Numbered from the stretch's first letter, positions 1-6,848 are shown. The stretch: DNA of 8,601 bases from JANYGA01 sp043743145 (GCA_043743145.1 JAYTXC010000355.1:1-8601); one strand, 5' to 3'. The notes: a model not told the origin generated them from the letters alone. Made by a program: numbers and translations.

Positions 1-549
1 AGTGCGCTCGTTGCCGAACTCGATCTCGATCCGCTCGTTGCGATCGGGCATTCGATGGGCGCCGCCGTCGCGCAGCGGTTTGCGATCGATCGACCCGATG
101 CGATCGAAGGCCTCGTGCTCGTGGCGCCCGTGCCCGCGAGCGGCGTGGCCTTTTCGCCGAAGGTCGTCGAGATGTTGCGCGGCATCGCGGGCAACGCCGT
201 TAATGCCAACGCCTGGCTCGCGCAACTCACGTACCGCGAACCGCCGCTTGAAATTATAACGCTGATGCGTCGTGCCGCAGCTGCGGTTCCCGTGCCGGTG
301 GCACTCGAAAGCCTCGATTCGTGGCGCACGCTCGATTTCGAAGATGAAGCCGCAACGATCGAAACACCGACACTCGTCCTCGCGCCCGAACACGACAACC
401 CGATGACGCCTGCCTTCGCGAAAGCGAAGGTCGCCGACGTCATCACAGGCAGTGCGTTCGAAATCGTTCGCGGCTCGGGACATTACGCGCCACTCGAACG
501 TCCGGGCGATCTCGCCGCGTCGATCGAACGTTTCGTCGACGCCTTGTGA
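1..549 (+). CDS. Alpha/beta-fold hydrolase, C-terminal part (5' end outside window)
   Basis: This is the 3' portion of an alpha/beta hydrolase; the reading frame is open from base 1, so the start codon and the oxyanion-hole region are missing. The visible part begins just before the nucleophile elbow GHSMG (fragment residues 16-20, nucleophile Ser18). The acid is probably the Asp in the EHDNPMTP segment, which has the usual post-strand position, and the catalytic His is in GSGHYAPLERP near the end. The order Ser-Asp-His and the C-terminal 'GHYAPLERP...FVDAL' ending are typical of the esterase/haloperoxidase-like hydrolase branch. Substrate cannot be inferred. No signal peptide can be judged because the N-terminus is absent. 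The TGA stop overlaps the GTG start of the next gene by 4 nt (GTGA), suggesting translational coupling. Confidence 0.9.
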   Translation, partial: SALVAELDLDPLVAIGHSMGAAVAQRFAIDRPDAIEGLVLVAPVPASGVAFSPKVVEMLRGIAGNAVNANAWLAQLTYREPPLEIITLMRRAAAAVPVPVALESLDSWRTLDFEDEAATIETPTLVLAPEHDNPMTPAFAKAKVADVITGSAFEIVRGSGHYAPLERPGDLAASIERFVDAL

Positions 550-2315
550 CCGGCGGCGACACCGGGCCACAAGGGCCGCGCGTTCGCCTCGCTCGCGAGC
601 AATGGGTGCGGCTCGTCATCGTCGGCGCGCTCGTCCTCTTCGCGACCGCGCGTGTCGCCCCGGATTGCGTCCGCGTCTTTCTGCCGCTCGGTGTCTTCGG
701 GTATGTGACCGACACGAAAGGGGTGGTCGCGCGCACGGCAAAAACCGCGCCGCGCGGCTCGGATCGCATCGAAGCGGGCGATCTCATCCGCATCGATCGC
801 ATCAAACCGTTCGATCGCAAACCTGGCTTCGTCGGCCTCGGATACAGTTACGATAATAAAGTCCGCTACGTTCCGATCGAACGCGCGGGCCACGAGCGCA
901 TCCTTCACCTCATCGCGCAAGACGAATCGCTCGCCAATCGGCTTCTCGTCGTGCTACGGGTCGCGATCTATCTCGTGGTCGTCGCCTTCGGTGCGATCCT
1001 CGTGATCGTCAAGCCCAATCTCGGCACGGCCGCAATCTTCGTCTACGTGCTCGGCGGCGAATTCCCGACCACGTATCTCGATCTCGTTATCCCCGGTCCG
1101 TGGCGCCAAATTCCCGAGTGGATCGCAGCCACCCTCACGGGGGCTGCGCGACCCGCCCTGCTCGTTTTTGCAGCAACGCTCGGCTGGAATGTGCCGAGCT
1201 TTCGCGTGCGTTTCGCATGGGTCGGCGCCGCGCTCGCACTCGGGCTCGGAACCTTGCACGCATACGCGTTCGAAGCACTCGTCTATCTCGGGCAGCCGGC
1301 GGTCGTGGCGAGCGATCTCTATACCGCGCTCTCGACGGGGTTTACGGTTGCGACGACGATTGTGTTTCTCGTCGCCTTCGCGCGTTCGCGCGGCCGCGCA
1401 CGGCAACGCATCGGATGGATCGTCGTCTCGTTTGCGATTGCGGGCATCGCGCGACTGCTCTCCGATGCGTTCTATCCGGCACATTTCACGCCGCAACTCA
1501 ATGCCGTCTTGCTCACGATCGCCGTCTTGCCGATCATCGTCGTTTGGATCGGCGTCGTGCGCGATCGCCTCTTCAACGTCGATTTCGTCGTCAGCCGCGC
1601 ACTCGTCTACGTTGCGCTCACGGCGGGTGTCATCGGCGCGATCACGATCATCGAAGAAGTCGGAACGCTCATCTTCTTCTACAATAGCGACCTCTCGTAC
1701 GGAATCCTTATCGGCCTCTCCGTCGCGATTGGTGCGTTTACGAGCCGCCTGCGCGCGCCGATCGAGACATTCATCGATCGATTCATCTTTCGCGATCGGC
1801 GCGCGCAACGCAAATCACTCGAAGCGATTGCGCGAAGCGTCATCGACGCGAGCTCGACGGGCGAGGTCGACGCTGCGCTGCTCGAGCAAACGCTCGAAGC
1901 ACTCGAACTGACCTTCGCCGGCATCTATCGTCGCGGGGCCGACGGATCGTTTTCGTTCGATCGCGGCATTCGGTACCCGCGCGACATCGCGGTGACGATC
2001 GGGGCGGGTGATCCGCTCGTCGCAGCGATCGCGCAAACGCGCAGCTCGCTCGCGCTCGACGGCCGGACCGCGGCCCACTACGGACGCGCGCTCAGCGACG
2101 ATCGCGTCGCTTTCTTAGCGCCACTTTTCATCGAACGCGAGATCGGAGCGATCGTGATCTACGGGCGCAATGTCGGTGGCCTCGATCTCGATCCCGACGA
2201 GCGCGAACTCGTCGCCGAGATCATCGCTCATGCGTCGATCGCCCTCGGAGCGATCGAACTCGCGCGCCTGCGCGCGATGGTCGCGCGAACGACCGCCGGG
2301 GCTGCCTCGATGTGA
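546..2315 (+). CDS. Multi-pass membrane protein with PDZ-like segment and C-terminal GAF-type domain
   Basis: 589 residues from a GTG start overlapping the previous stop by 4 nt. A first hydrophobic segment (about 22-36) is followed by a roughly 90-residue extracytoplasmic stretch. Its core (about 52-100, ending in RIEAGDLIRIDRI) resembles the carboxylate-loop/GD(L/I)I part of PDZ domains. About nine further hydrophobic segments follow (approximately 134-155, 160-180, 190-212, 222-242, 260-278, 288-305, 318-338, 350-368, 383-399). The linker with FNVDFVVSRALVY and FIDRFIFRDRR is the type found between membrane and cytoplasmic modules of bacterial sensor kinases and phosphatases. Residues about 425-575 look like a GAF domain (LAPLFIEREIGAIVIYG core and a C-terminal helix). 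No histidine-kinase, GGDEF, EAL, PP2C or HTH segment follows. I infer a membrane sensor that needs a partner, or one degraded from a kinase. The family assignment comes from pattern only. Confidence 0.85.
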   Translation: MTGGDTGPQGPRVRLAREQWVRLVIVGALVLFATARVAPDCVRVFLPLGVFGYVTDTKGVVARTAKTAPRGSDRIEAGDLIRIDRIKPFDRKPGFVGLGYSYDNKVRYVPIERAGHERILHLIAQDESLANRLLVVLRVAIYLVVVAFGAILVIVKPNLGTAAIFVYVLGGEFPTTYLDLVIPGPWRQIPEWIAATLTGAARPALLVFAATLGWNVPSFRVRFAWVGAALALGLGTLHAYAFEALVYLGQPAVVASDLYTALSTGFTVATTIVFLVAFARSRGRARQRIGWIVVSFAIAGIARLLSDAFYPAHFTPQLNAVLLTIAVLPIIVVWIGVVRDRLFNVDFVVSRALVYVALTAGVIGAITIIEEVGTLIFFYNSDLSYGILIGLSVAIGAFTSRLRAPIETFIDRFIFRDRRAQRKSLEAIARSVIDASSTGEVDAALLEQTLEALELTFAGIYRRGADGSFSFDRGIRYPRDIAVTIGAGDPLVAAIAQTRSSLALDGRTAAHYGRALSDDRVAFLAPLFIEREIGAIVIYGRNVGGLDLDPDERELVAEIIAHASIALGAIELARLRAMVARTTAGAASM

Positions 2316-2328
2316 TCGTGTTTCGTCC

Positions 2329-3123
2329 CTAGTGCCCGACGCCCTGATACCGATCGAGCCCAACGCGCCAAAACGCATACGCGAGTGCGACGGAAATTAC
2401 GCCGACCAGCGGCGTGAGCACGCCCGCAATCGCGGGAAGCGGTATCGACGGGTCCGTCTTGTGGAGAAAATACATTGCCGGGAAGTAGTTCATGAACGCG
2501 AACGGCAACGCGAACGTAAGCACCAAACGGACACTTCGCGAATAGATGCCGATCGGATAGCGCGTGAACTCTTCTTCGAGTTGGAGCGTGATCCACTTGA
2601 GCGCATCGACACGCACGAACCAGAAGGCGAGCGTCGAGATCGCGAGATCGATCGCGAGATCGATCAACGCGCCCCCCGCGACGATGAGCGGCACGAGAAC
2701 GAGAAACGCGAGGTCGACTCGCACGCCCGCATACCACGTCGCGACCCCGAAATAAAACGTCGCGAGGAGCAACTCATCCGGGAAAATCTGCCCCGGCGTC
2801 GCGATCGTCGCGAAGAGTGAATCGAGTGGCCGCACGAGCGTGCGATCGAAACTGCCGTCGCGAATGTGTTCGGGAATCGACGAGACGTTCGAAAAGAGCG
2901 TGTTGTGCAGCGCGTGCGCGAGCATCCAAAATCCGTACATGAATGCCATCGCTCGAAAATCCCAGCCGTTCATCGACGGGAATTGGTGCAGGACGATATA
3001 GAGCGTCGCAATTGCCGACCCATGATAGACGAGCATGAAGGCGAGCCACAAGAGAAAATTTTCGCGATATTCCAGCGTCGTGAGGATATTGATCCGCCAG
3101 TATTCGCGATAGACGCGCGCCAT
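2329..3123 (-). CDS. ABC-2 type permease, COG3694/PF06182-like
   Basis: Second membrane subunit of an ABC exporter, about 264 residues with six hydrophobic segments. The N-terminus MARVYREYWRINILTTLEYR matches the family habit of a short amphipathic lead-in ending in a YR pair before the first membrane segment. A cytoplasmic loop carries HIRDGSFDRTLVRPL, which parallels LHDGSIATDFLKPI in the neighbouring permease, and the late segment FALPFAFMNYFPA is characteristic of COG3694 proteins. I chose the ATG at 3123, 10 nt after the upstream gene's stop. A GTG at 3165 would add 14 residues and overlap that gene by 32 nt, and neither start has a clear Shine-Dalgarno. It is the last gene of the operon and ends 13 nt from the convergent membrane-sensor gene. 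The transported substrate is unknown. Confidence 0.88.
   Translation of the reverse strand: MARVYREYWRINILTTLEYRENFLLWLAFMLVYHGSAIATLYIVLHQFPSMNGWDFRAMAFMYGFWMLAHALHNTLFSNVSSIPEHIRDGSFDRTLVRPLDSLFATIATPGQIFPDELLLATFYFGVATWYAGVRVDLAFLVLVPLIVAGGALIDLAIDLAISTLAFWFVRVDALKWITLQLEEEFTRYPIGIYSRSVRLVLTFALPFAFMNYFPAMYFLHKTDPSIPLPAIAGVLTPLVGVISVALAYAFWRVGLDRYQGVGH
2641..2664. repeat. Perfect 12-bp tandem duplication inside permease gene
   Basis: The unit CGCGAGATCGAT occurs twice in a row. On the minus strand it encodes part of IDLAIDLAIS in a membrane-associated segment of the permease, so the duplication is in frame and leaves the reading frame intact. It is probably a local slippage product or simply the outcome of the CGATCG-rich composition. 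Confidence 0.8.
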
Positions 3124-3133
3124 GCGACGCACG

Positions 3134-3952
3134 TCAGCCGCCCTGAACGACGATACGCCGCGCACCCGCTCGCCACACCACGACCGCGACCGCGCCTAAG
3201 ATCGCAAGCCACAGCAACTGCACGCCGATCGCGCCGAGATAGCGCTCGGGTCCGATCACGCCGACGTAAATGAGCAGCGGTGTCGAAAACATCGAGGCGA
3301 ACGGCAAGTACGCGACGACGTGCTGCAGGGCTTCGGGAAAGAACACGAGTGGCACGAGTTCGCCGCCGAGGAGCCCGGTGAGCCACGTAACGATCATTTG
3401 CACGGCCGAGATTTCCAGGGTCCAAAACGCCGTGCAGTTCAAGAGAAAATTGATACAAAAGCCAATCAGGTAGCCGATAAAAAAGCTCACACCGAAGGCG
3501 GCACACGCACCAAGTGACGGCACGTCGACATGCACGACCAAGAGCGCGAGCGCGAGCGACGGCACGATCAGCAGCGCATGAAAGAGCACTTCGCCCGTGC
3601 CGTCGGCAAAATAATAGAGCGGCACGCTGATCGGCTTGAGAAAATCAGTCGCGATGCTGCCGTCGTGAAGTCGCTCGTGCAGCGCGCGCGTCTGATCGAT
3701 ATCCATGACGAGCCCCATGAGGAGCGCGACGGTCGAATACGTGATGATCGCGTGCAACGGCAAATCGCGTGGGGCGGCGTTGTGCGCGTAGAGCGCGACC
3801 CAGACCATCCGTAAGAGATAGACGCGCACGAGGATCGAGCCGATATTCGTGAAGACGTCGAAGCGATACGTGGCCTCGCGGGCCATCGCCCGCGCCGCAA
3901 ACGCTACGTACGGTTCGAAGCGAAAGCGCGGCGCGCGCGCGAGCGCGTTCAC
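3134..3952 (-). CDS. ABC-2 type permease, COG4587-like
   Basis: First membrane subunit of the exporter, 272 residues. It has a cytoplasmic N-terminus (MNALARAPRF...) and six hydrophobic segments at about 36-55, 65-83, 120-141, 146-172, 180-205 and 240-262. The loop after segment 2 has LHERLHDGSIATDFLKPISVP, the 'DGS...L.KP' motif of this family that likely contacts the ATPase. The segment LPFASMFSTPLLIYVG near residue 216 is typical of COG4587 proteins. The start is GTG; its GTGA overlaps the stop of the ATPase gene by 4 nt, a classic coupled arrangement. The pairing of this subunit with a non-identical second permease is the known COG4586/4587/3694 set. From memory, a cyanobacterial member of this set has been linked to export of viologens; nothing here shows the substrate. 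Confidence 0.9.
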   Translation of the reverse strand: MNALARAPRFRFEPYVAFAARAMAREATYRFDVFTNIGSILVRVYLLRMVWVALYAHNAAPRDLPLHAIITYSTVALLMGLVMDIDQTRALHERLHDGSIATDFLKPISVPLYYFADGTGEVLFHALLIVPSLALALLVVHVDVPSLGACAAFGVSFFIGYLIGFCINFLLNCTAFWTLEISAVQMIVTWLTGLLGGELVPLVFFPEALQHVVAYLPFASMFSTPLLIYVGVIGPERYLGAIGVQLLWLAILGAVAVVVWRAGARRIVVQGG

Positions 3953-4956
3953 GTCGGCAACGCTTCGGGACGCGCGTAGCCGTCGGTGTAGATGCGGCGC
4001 ACGATGGATTCGATATCGGGTTCGACGATCGCAAGATCGCTGATCGTATAGCGCTCGGTCACGCGACGGATCAGCGCTTCGGCCGACGTCGTACGGCGAT
4101 CGAAGCGCAGGTGGACGACGCTCGACTCGTGGCTCACGACGGTCGCGCCTGCAACGACGACGTCGCTCGCGGTCGCTTCGGCGAGCGTGACGACGAGCGT
4201 CCGATGCGTCCCGTATTCCGATCGTAAGCGTTCGAGCGGCCCGTCGTAGATCACGCGGCCCTCGTCGATGAGCACGATCCGGCGGCAGAGTCGTTCGACG
4301 TCGGCGAGATCGTGCGTCGTGAGGATGACGGTGGTCCCGCGCTCGCGATTGACCTCGGCGATGAACGTCCGGATCGCTTCCTTCGCGATAACGTCGAGGC
4401 CGATCGTGGGCTCGTCGAGATAGACGATTTTCGGATCGTGGAGCATCGCGCCCGCAAAATCGCCGCGCATCCGCTCGCCGAGCGAAAGTTGCCGCACGGG
4501 CGTGCCCATGAATCGCTCGAGGTCGAGGATTTCACAGAAGTGTGCGAGGTTTTGACGGAAGCGGTCGGGCGGGATATCGTAGATCGCGCGCAAGAGTTCG
4601 AACGATTCGCGCAGCGGCAAATCCCAATAGAGTTGGCTGCGTTGGCCGAAGACGACGCCGATGTTCTGTGCGTTCGCGGCACGATGGTCGAACGGCGCGA
4701 TACCGGCGACGCGGACCGTCCCCGACGTCGGCACGAGGATGCCGGTGAGCATTTTGATCGTCGTCGATTTACCCGCGCCATTGGGGCCGATATATCCGAC
4801 GAGTTCGCCCGCATCGAGCGCGAAGTTCACGCCTTCGACCGCGACTTTTTCCTCGTGGTCGCGCGCGAAGAGCGCGCGGATCGCTCCGCCCACACCCGGC
4901 CCACGCACGACCGACCGAAAGACTTTTCGGAGATCCCTCGCTTCGATGATCGCCAT
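3949..4956 (-). CDS. ABC transporter ATP-binding protein, COG4586-like
   Basis: Energy-coupling subunit of the exporter, 335 residues from the ATG at 4956 (MAIIEARDLRKVF). All ABC motifs are intact: Walker A GPNGAGKST (57-65), Q-loop in VVFGQRSQLYW (Gln105), signature LSLGE (157-161), Walker B IVYLDEPTIGLD (177-188) and H-loop TTHD (His215). The long stretch between the first strand and Walker A (SVVRGPGVGGAIRALFARDHEEKVAVEG, approximately 15-42, with the FARDHEEK segment) and the FGQRSQLYWDLP Q-loop are typical of COG4586. A roughly 95-residue C-terminal domain (about 241-335) follows the nucleotide-binding domain. The frame stays open upstream to an ATG at 5103, but those 49 extra residues do not resemble the family N-terminus. 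No Shine-Dalgarno is visible before 4956. It is the first gene of a three-gene operon. Confidence 0.93.
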   Translation of the reverse strand: MAIIEARDLRKVFRSVVRGPGVGGAIRALFARDHEEKVAVEGVNFALDAGELVGYIGPNGAGKSTTIKMLTGILVPTSGTVRVAGIAPFDHRAANAQNIGVVFGQRSQLYWDLPLRESFELLRAIYDIPPDRFRQNLAHFCEILDLERFMGTPVRQLSLGERMRGDFAGAMLHDPKIVYLDEPTIGLDVIAKEAIRTFIAEVNRERGTTVILTTHDLADVERLCRRIVLIDEGRVIYDGPLERLRSEYGTHRTLVVTLAEATASDVVVAGATVVSHESSVVHLRFDRRTTSAEALIRRVTERYTISDLAIVEPDIESIVRRIYTDGYARPEALPT

Positions 4957-5127
4957 TGGCTGGACGTCGTTCTGCGACGGGAAGAGCGATGCATTGTGTG
5001 AGCAAATCGCGGAAAATCGGGACGTGCCGCTGGTGCGAGCCGGAGGAAAGCAAGTCACGGGACGGAACTCTTCAAAGGATACCAACGTTTGTTGGATAGA
5101 CATCGGTTAGATCGGGGGTGAGATCAC
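4957..5127. promoter_or_regulatory. Divergent intergenic region with inverted repeat CCAAC-gttt-GTTGG
   Basis: About 170 nt separate the ABC operon (minus) from the micro-ORF (plus), so both promoters should be here. A 5-bp inverted repeat with a 4-nt spacer, CCAAC/GTTGG, lies at 5082-5095 and could be a regulator half-site pair or a small hairpin. I could not pick convincing -35/-10 hexamers on either strand. The stretch around 5030-5055 (CCGGAGGAAAGC) superficially recalls conserved RNase P or SRP RNA segments, but the rest of those consensus sequences is absent. Confidence 0.35.
5114..5121 (+). promoter_or_regulatory. Strong ribosome-binding site for the micro-ORF
   Basis: GGGGGTGA differs from the anti-Shine-Dalgarno complement GGAGGTGA by one base and stands 6 nt before the ATG at 5128. 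It is one of the two best Shine-Dalgarno matches seen in the window, and it is the main reason for treating the 17-codon ORF as translated. Confidence 0.65.
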
Positions 5128-5181
5128 ATGGCCATGAAGAAGAAAGTCGCGAAGAAGAAAGCAGCTCCGAAAAAGAAGTAG
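5128..5181 (+). CDS. 17-residue lysine-rich micro-ORF
   Basis: The ORF runs from ATG to TAG and encodes MAMKKKVAKKKAAPKKK, with 9 lysines and otherwise only Ala, Met, Val and Pro. It is far below usual gene-calling limits. Support comes from context: a near-consensus Shine-Dalgarno at the right spacing, a stem-loop terminator 48 nt downstream of the stop, and an isolated position between a minus-strand operon and a convergent gene. The sequence resembles the Lys/Ala/Pro tails of histone-H1-like and other nucleic-acid-binding proteins, which suggests electrostatic binding to RNA, DNA or membranes; this is inference only. A second in-frame ATG at 5134 would give 15 residues. It could instead be the leader or a by-product of a small RNA ending at the terminator, or a remnant of a longer lysine-repeat gene. 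Confidence 0.5.
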   Translation: MAMKKKVAKKKAAPKKK

Positions 5182-5228
5182 TTTTTCCGGAACTCCGCGC
5201 AACGGCGCACTTTTATAACGCTATTATC

Positions 5229-5262
5229 GAAAAGACGCGGCCAGCAATGGGCGCGTCTTTTC
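5229..5262 (+). terminator. Intrinsic terminator, probably bidirectional
   Basis: The left arm GAAAAGACGCG (5229-5239) pairs perfectly with CGCGTCTTTTC (5252-5262). After a single G/G mismatch, an inner CCA/TGG stem closes a GCAA (GNRA-type) tetraloop at 5244-5247. The T-run lies in the right arm (TTTTCTC) and the matching A-run in the left arm, so the structure can terminate both the plus-strand micro-ORF transcript and the minus-strand hydrolase transcript, whose stop codon is 23 nt away. Confidence 0.85.
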
Positions 5263-5284
5263 TCATCGGCGTGCCTACGGACGC

Positions 5285-6034
5285 CTACGGCTGTAGCGCG
5301 CGGACTCGCGCGAGGAACCCAGTAACGGCGTCCCAGTTCTCAGCCGTACCCGCGGCATTCTTGTCGTCGCGAAGCGTCGAGCTTCCGTGAACGCCGGCAT
5401 GCGGAACGAAATCGACCTTGAAGGTCGAGCGCGTCGCGTCACCGATCTCACGCGCGGCGCGTTCTTCTCGTGCATCGCTCGCCGAATCGACGAAGACGGG
5501 CACGCGGACGTTGCGCGCCGCATCGCGCACCAAATGTTTATTGCGAAAATATTCTCCGGGCGAGAACGCGAGAACGGCACCGATGTCGCGCGGATGCTTT
5601 GCCGCGAATGCGAAGACGAGAGATGCGGAGTAGCTGCTTCCCCAGAGGTACACCGGGGCGTTGGGATAGAGGCGGCGCGCGTAGGCAAATGCGGCATCCA
5701 TATCGCGAATGACATCGAGATATGGGGCGCTATGGCCGAGCCTTGCGACGGTGGCGTTGGGTGGCGAGTAGAGATCGCCACCCGCGCGCTGATCGATCGC
5801 GATCGCGTTGTAGCCGAGCAAGACCAGACGCGGTGCGATCGGGGCATATTCACTCTTCCCCGATCCCGCCTGATGGAAGAGTAAGATCACCGGCACGACG
5901 GGCGACGCTCCGGCATAGACGTCTGCCGCGATGACGACCCCATCTTGCGCGGTCAATATTGCGGGCGCCGCCGTCGGGGAGACGATCTTCGGCACGAGTC
6001 CCATGGCGGCGATGAGAACGAGCAGACGTACCAT
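5285..6034 (-). CDS. Exported alpha/beta hydrolase, dienelactone-hydrolase-like
   Basis: 249 residues from the ATG at 6034. The N-terminus MVRLLVLIAAMGLVPKIVSP followed by TAAPA looks like a signal peptide with possible cleavage near AAPA, placing the enzyme outside the cytoplasm. The fold signature is clear: VILLFHQAGSG (oxyanion-hole HQ pair, about 49-59), YNAIAIDQRAGGD, and the nucleophile elbow WGSSYS (131-136, nucleophile Ser134). In that elbow the usual last Gly of G-x-S-x-G is replaced by Ser. The acid is likely Asp193 or Asp197 in VDSASD and the base His216 in GVHGSS. The substrate is unknown; esterase or peptidase-like activity is possible. It is 42 nt downstream of the unknown gene on the same strand, with hairpin-forming sequence in that gap and no obvious Shine-Dalgarno. 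It shares the 5229-5262 terminator. Confidence 0.88.
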   Translation of the reverse strand: MVRLLVLIAAMGLVPKIVSPTAAPAILTAQDGVVIAADVYAGASPVVPVILLFHQAGSGKSEYAPIAPRLVLLGYNAIAIDQRAGGDLYSPPNATVARLGHSAPYLDVIRDMDAAFAYARRLYPNAPVYLWGSSYSASLVFAFAAKHPRDIGAVLAFSPGEYFRNKHLVRDAARNVRVPVFVDSASDAREERAAREIGDATRSTFKVDFVPHAGVHGSSTLRDDKNAAGTAENWDAVTGFLARVRALQP

Positions 6035-6038
6035 CGGT

Positions 6039-6062
6039 CCGAAGCTTCGGCGCTCGGAGCGC
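6039..6062. repeat. Adjacent palindromes just upstream of hydrolase start
   Basis: CCGAAGCTTCGG (6039-6050) is a perfect 12-bp palindrome, and GCGCT-cgg-AGCGC (6050-6062) is a 5-bp stem with a 3-nt loop. Together they fill most of the 42-nt gap. The first ends 4 nt before the hydrolase ATG, exactly where a ribosome-binding site should be. They may affect translation of the hydrolase or be a protein-binding site; neither role is shown. Confidence 0.5.
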
Positions 6063-6076
6063 TTTTGGCTCTAACG

Positions 6077-6790
6077 CTACCCCAATCGGAGCGTGAGAAC
6101 ATCCTTGGCGGGAGCGGGCTCCGCAAGCGTGAGACGCGCAGGAGCTGGCGATGCGCCCGCGGGTGATGGCATTGAAGAAACCGCAATCCGGACGCTCGAG
6201 GCGCCCGCGATCGCACCGATCCGCGAAGAGATCGAGCCCGCGCGGGCGACCGACGTCGCCACGACCACGGCCACGCGGGGCACCATCGCGGGGAGAGCGG
6301 AGCGGGCGGGTTGCACCGGCACCTCCGCCTCGACCGCGCAGACGGCGTGATCGAGTAATCGCAGGGTGACATCGACGAGGTCGATCGTTCGAAAGGTCCC
6401 TGCCGCTCCGATCGGTTCGTACAGGATTTCCGCACGCATCGCATCGGGTGAAACGCGGACCTCCACGATACGCTCGACGTTATCGAAGTCACTTGGAATG
6501 GAGATGCTGTGCGAAAATTTGCCCGTGACATCCACGGCGATCCGCATTTTTGTGCCTTCGAAAAAGCTAAGCGCGATCGAGAGATCGCCATGCGTCTTGC
6601 TGCCGTCGGCCGTGACTTCGGCGAGGCGCAAATTCGTAATGGGGTCGAGCGTTTCAAAAAAATCGGCAAGCAAACTGCGCAACATCGCACGTACGGCCAG
6701 CAACTGCTCCATACGCTCACCCCGTAAATCGACGAGCGCCTGACGAGCTGCGACCATTCGTGCGAAATCCCGATTTACGTCTGGCGTCAT
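6077..6790 (-). CDS. Protein of unknown function with helical N-terminus and Ala/Pro/Ser-rich tail
   Basis: 237 residues from the ATG at 6790, preceded by a purine-rich ACGAGAGAG with very short spacing. I do not recognise the family. Residues 1-45 are charged and predicted helical (MVAARQALVDLRGERMEQLLAVRAMLRSLLADFF). Residues about 48-145 look like a mixed beta domain with alternating hydrophobics (LRLAEVTADG, DLSIALSFFEGTKMRIAVDVTG, FDNVERIVEVRVSP, RTIDLVDVTLRLLDHA). The last 85 residues are rich in Ala, Val, Pro and Ser and probably poorly ordered. There is no signal peptide and no convincing membrane segment, so it is probably cytoplasmic. It lies downstream of a perfect CRP-like palindrome and upstream of the exported hydrolase, with which it may be co-transcribed. 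Codon use matches its neighbours, supporting a real gene. Confidence 0.75.
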   Translation of the reverse strand: MTPDVNRDFARMVAARQALVDLRGERMEQLLAVRAMLRSLLADFFETLDPITNLRLAEVTADGSKTHGDLSIALSFFEGTKMRIAVDVTGKFSHSISIPSDFDNVERIVEVRVSPDAMRAEILYEPIGAAGTFRTIDLVDVTLRLLDHAVCAVEAEVPVQPARSALPAMVPRVAVVVATSVARAGSISSRIGAIAGASSVRIAVSSMPSPAGASPAPARLTLAEPAPAKDVLTLRLG

Positions 6791-6848
6791 CTCTCTCGTA
6801 TCGGTCGAGCGCCTACGCTGGATCTAGGGCGCGAGCGTGCAGGGATAC

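Noticed and set aside
954..1808. Long minus-strand open frame (284 codons) inside the membrane-protein gene
   Set aside because: The translation is dominated by Arg, Asp and Glu with no hydrophobic core, as expected from the antisense of CGATCG-rich coding DNA. The plus strand encodes a coherent membrane protein with recognisable motifs.
2170..2820. Plus-strand open frame of 216 codons across the convergent junction
   Set aside because: It is antisense to the permease, extremely charged and low in complexity. The permease frame has membrane segments and family motifs.
4997..5012. CRP half-site TGTGA upstream of the ABC operon
   Set aside because: The second half-site does not match TCACA at the required 6-nt spacing.
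5020..5070. Possible structured RNA (SRP RNA or RNase P-like GGAGGAAAGC segment)
   Set aside because: Only about ten bases match and the surrounding conserved elements and pairing arms are absent on both strands.
4957..5103. N-terminal extension of the ABC ATPase to the ATG at 5103
   Set aside because: The 49 added residues do not resemble the family N-terminus, and MAIIEARDLRKVF is a typical start for these ATPases.
6050..6066. Plus-strand terminator (GCGCT-cgg-AGCGC followed by TTTT)
   Set aside because: No plus-strand gene ends here, and the T-run would only serve a plus-strand transcript. It is kept only as a palindrome.
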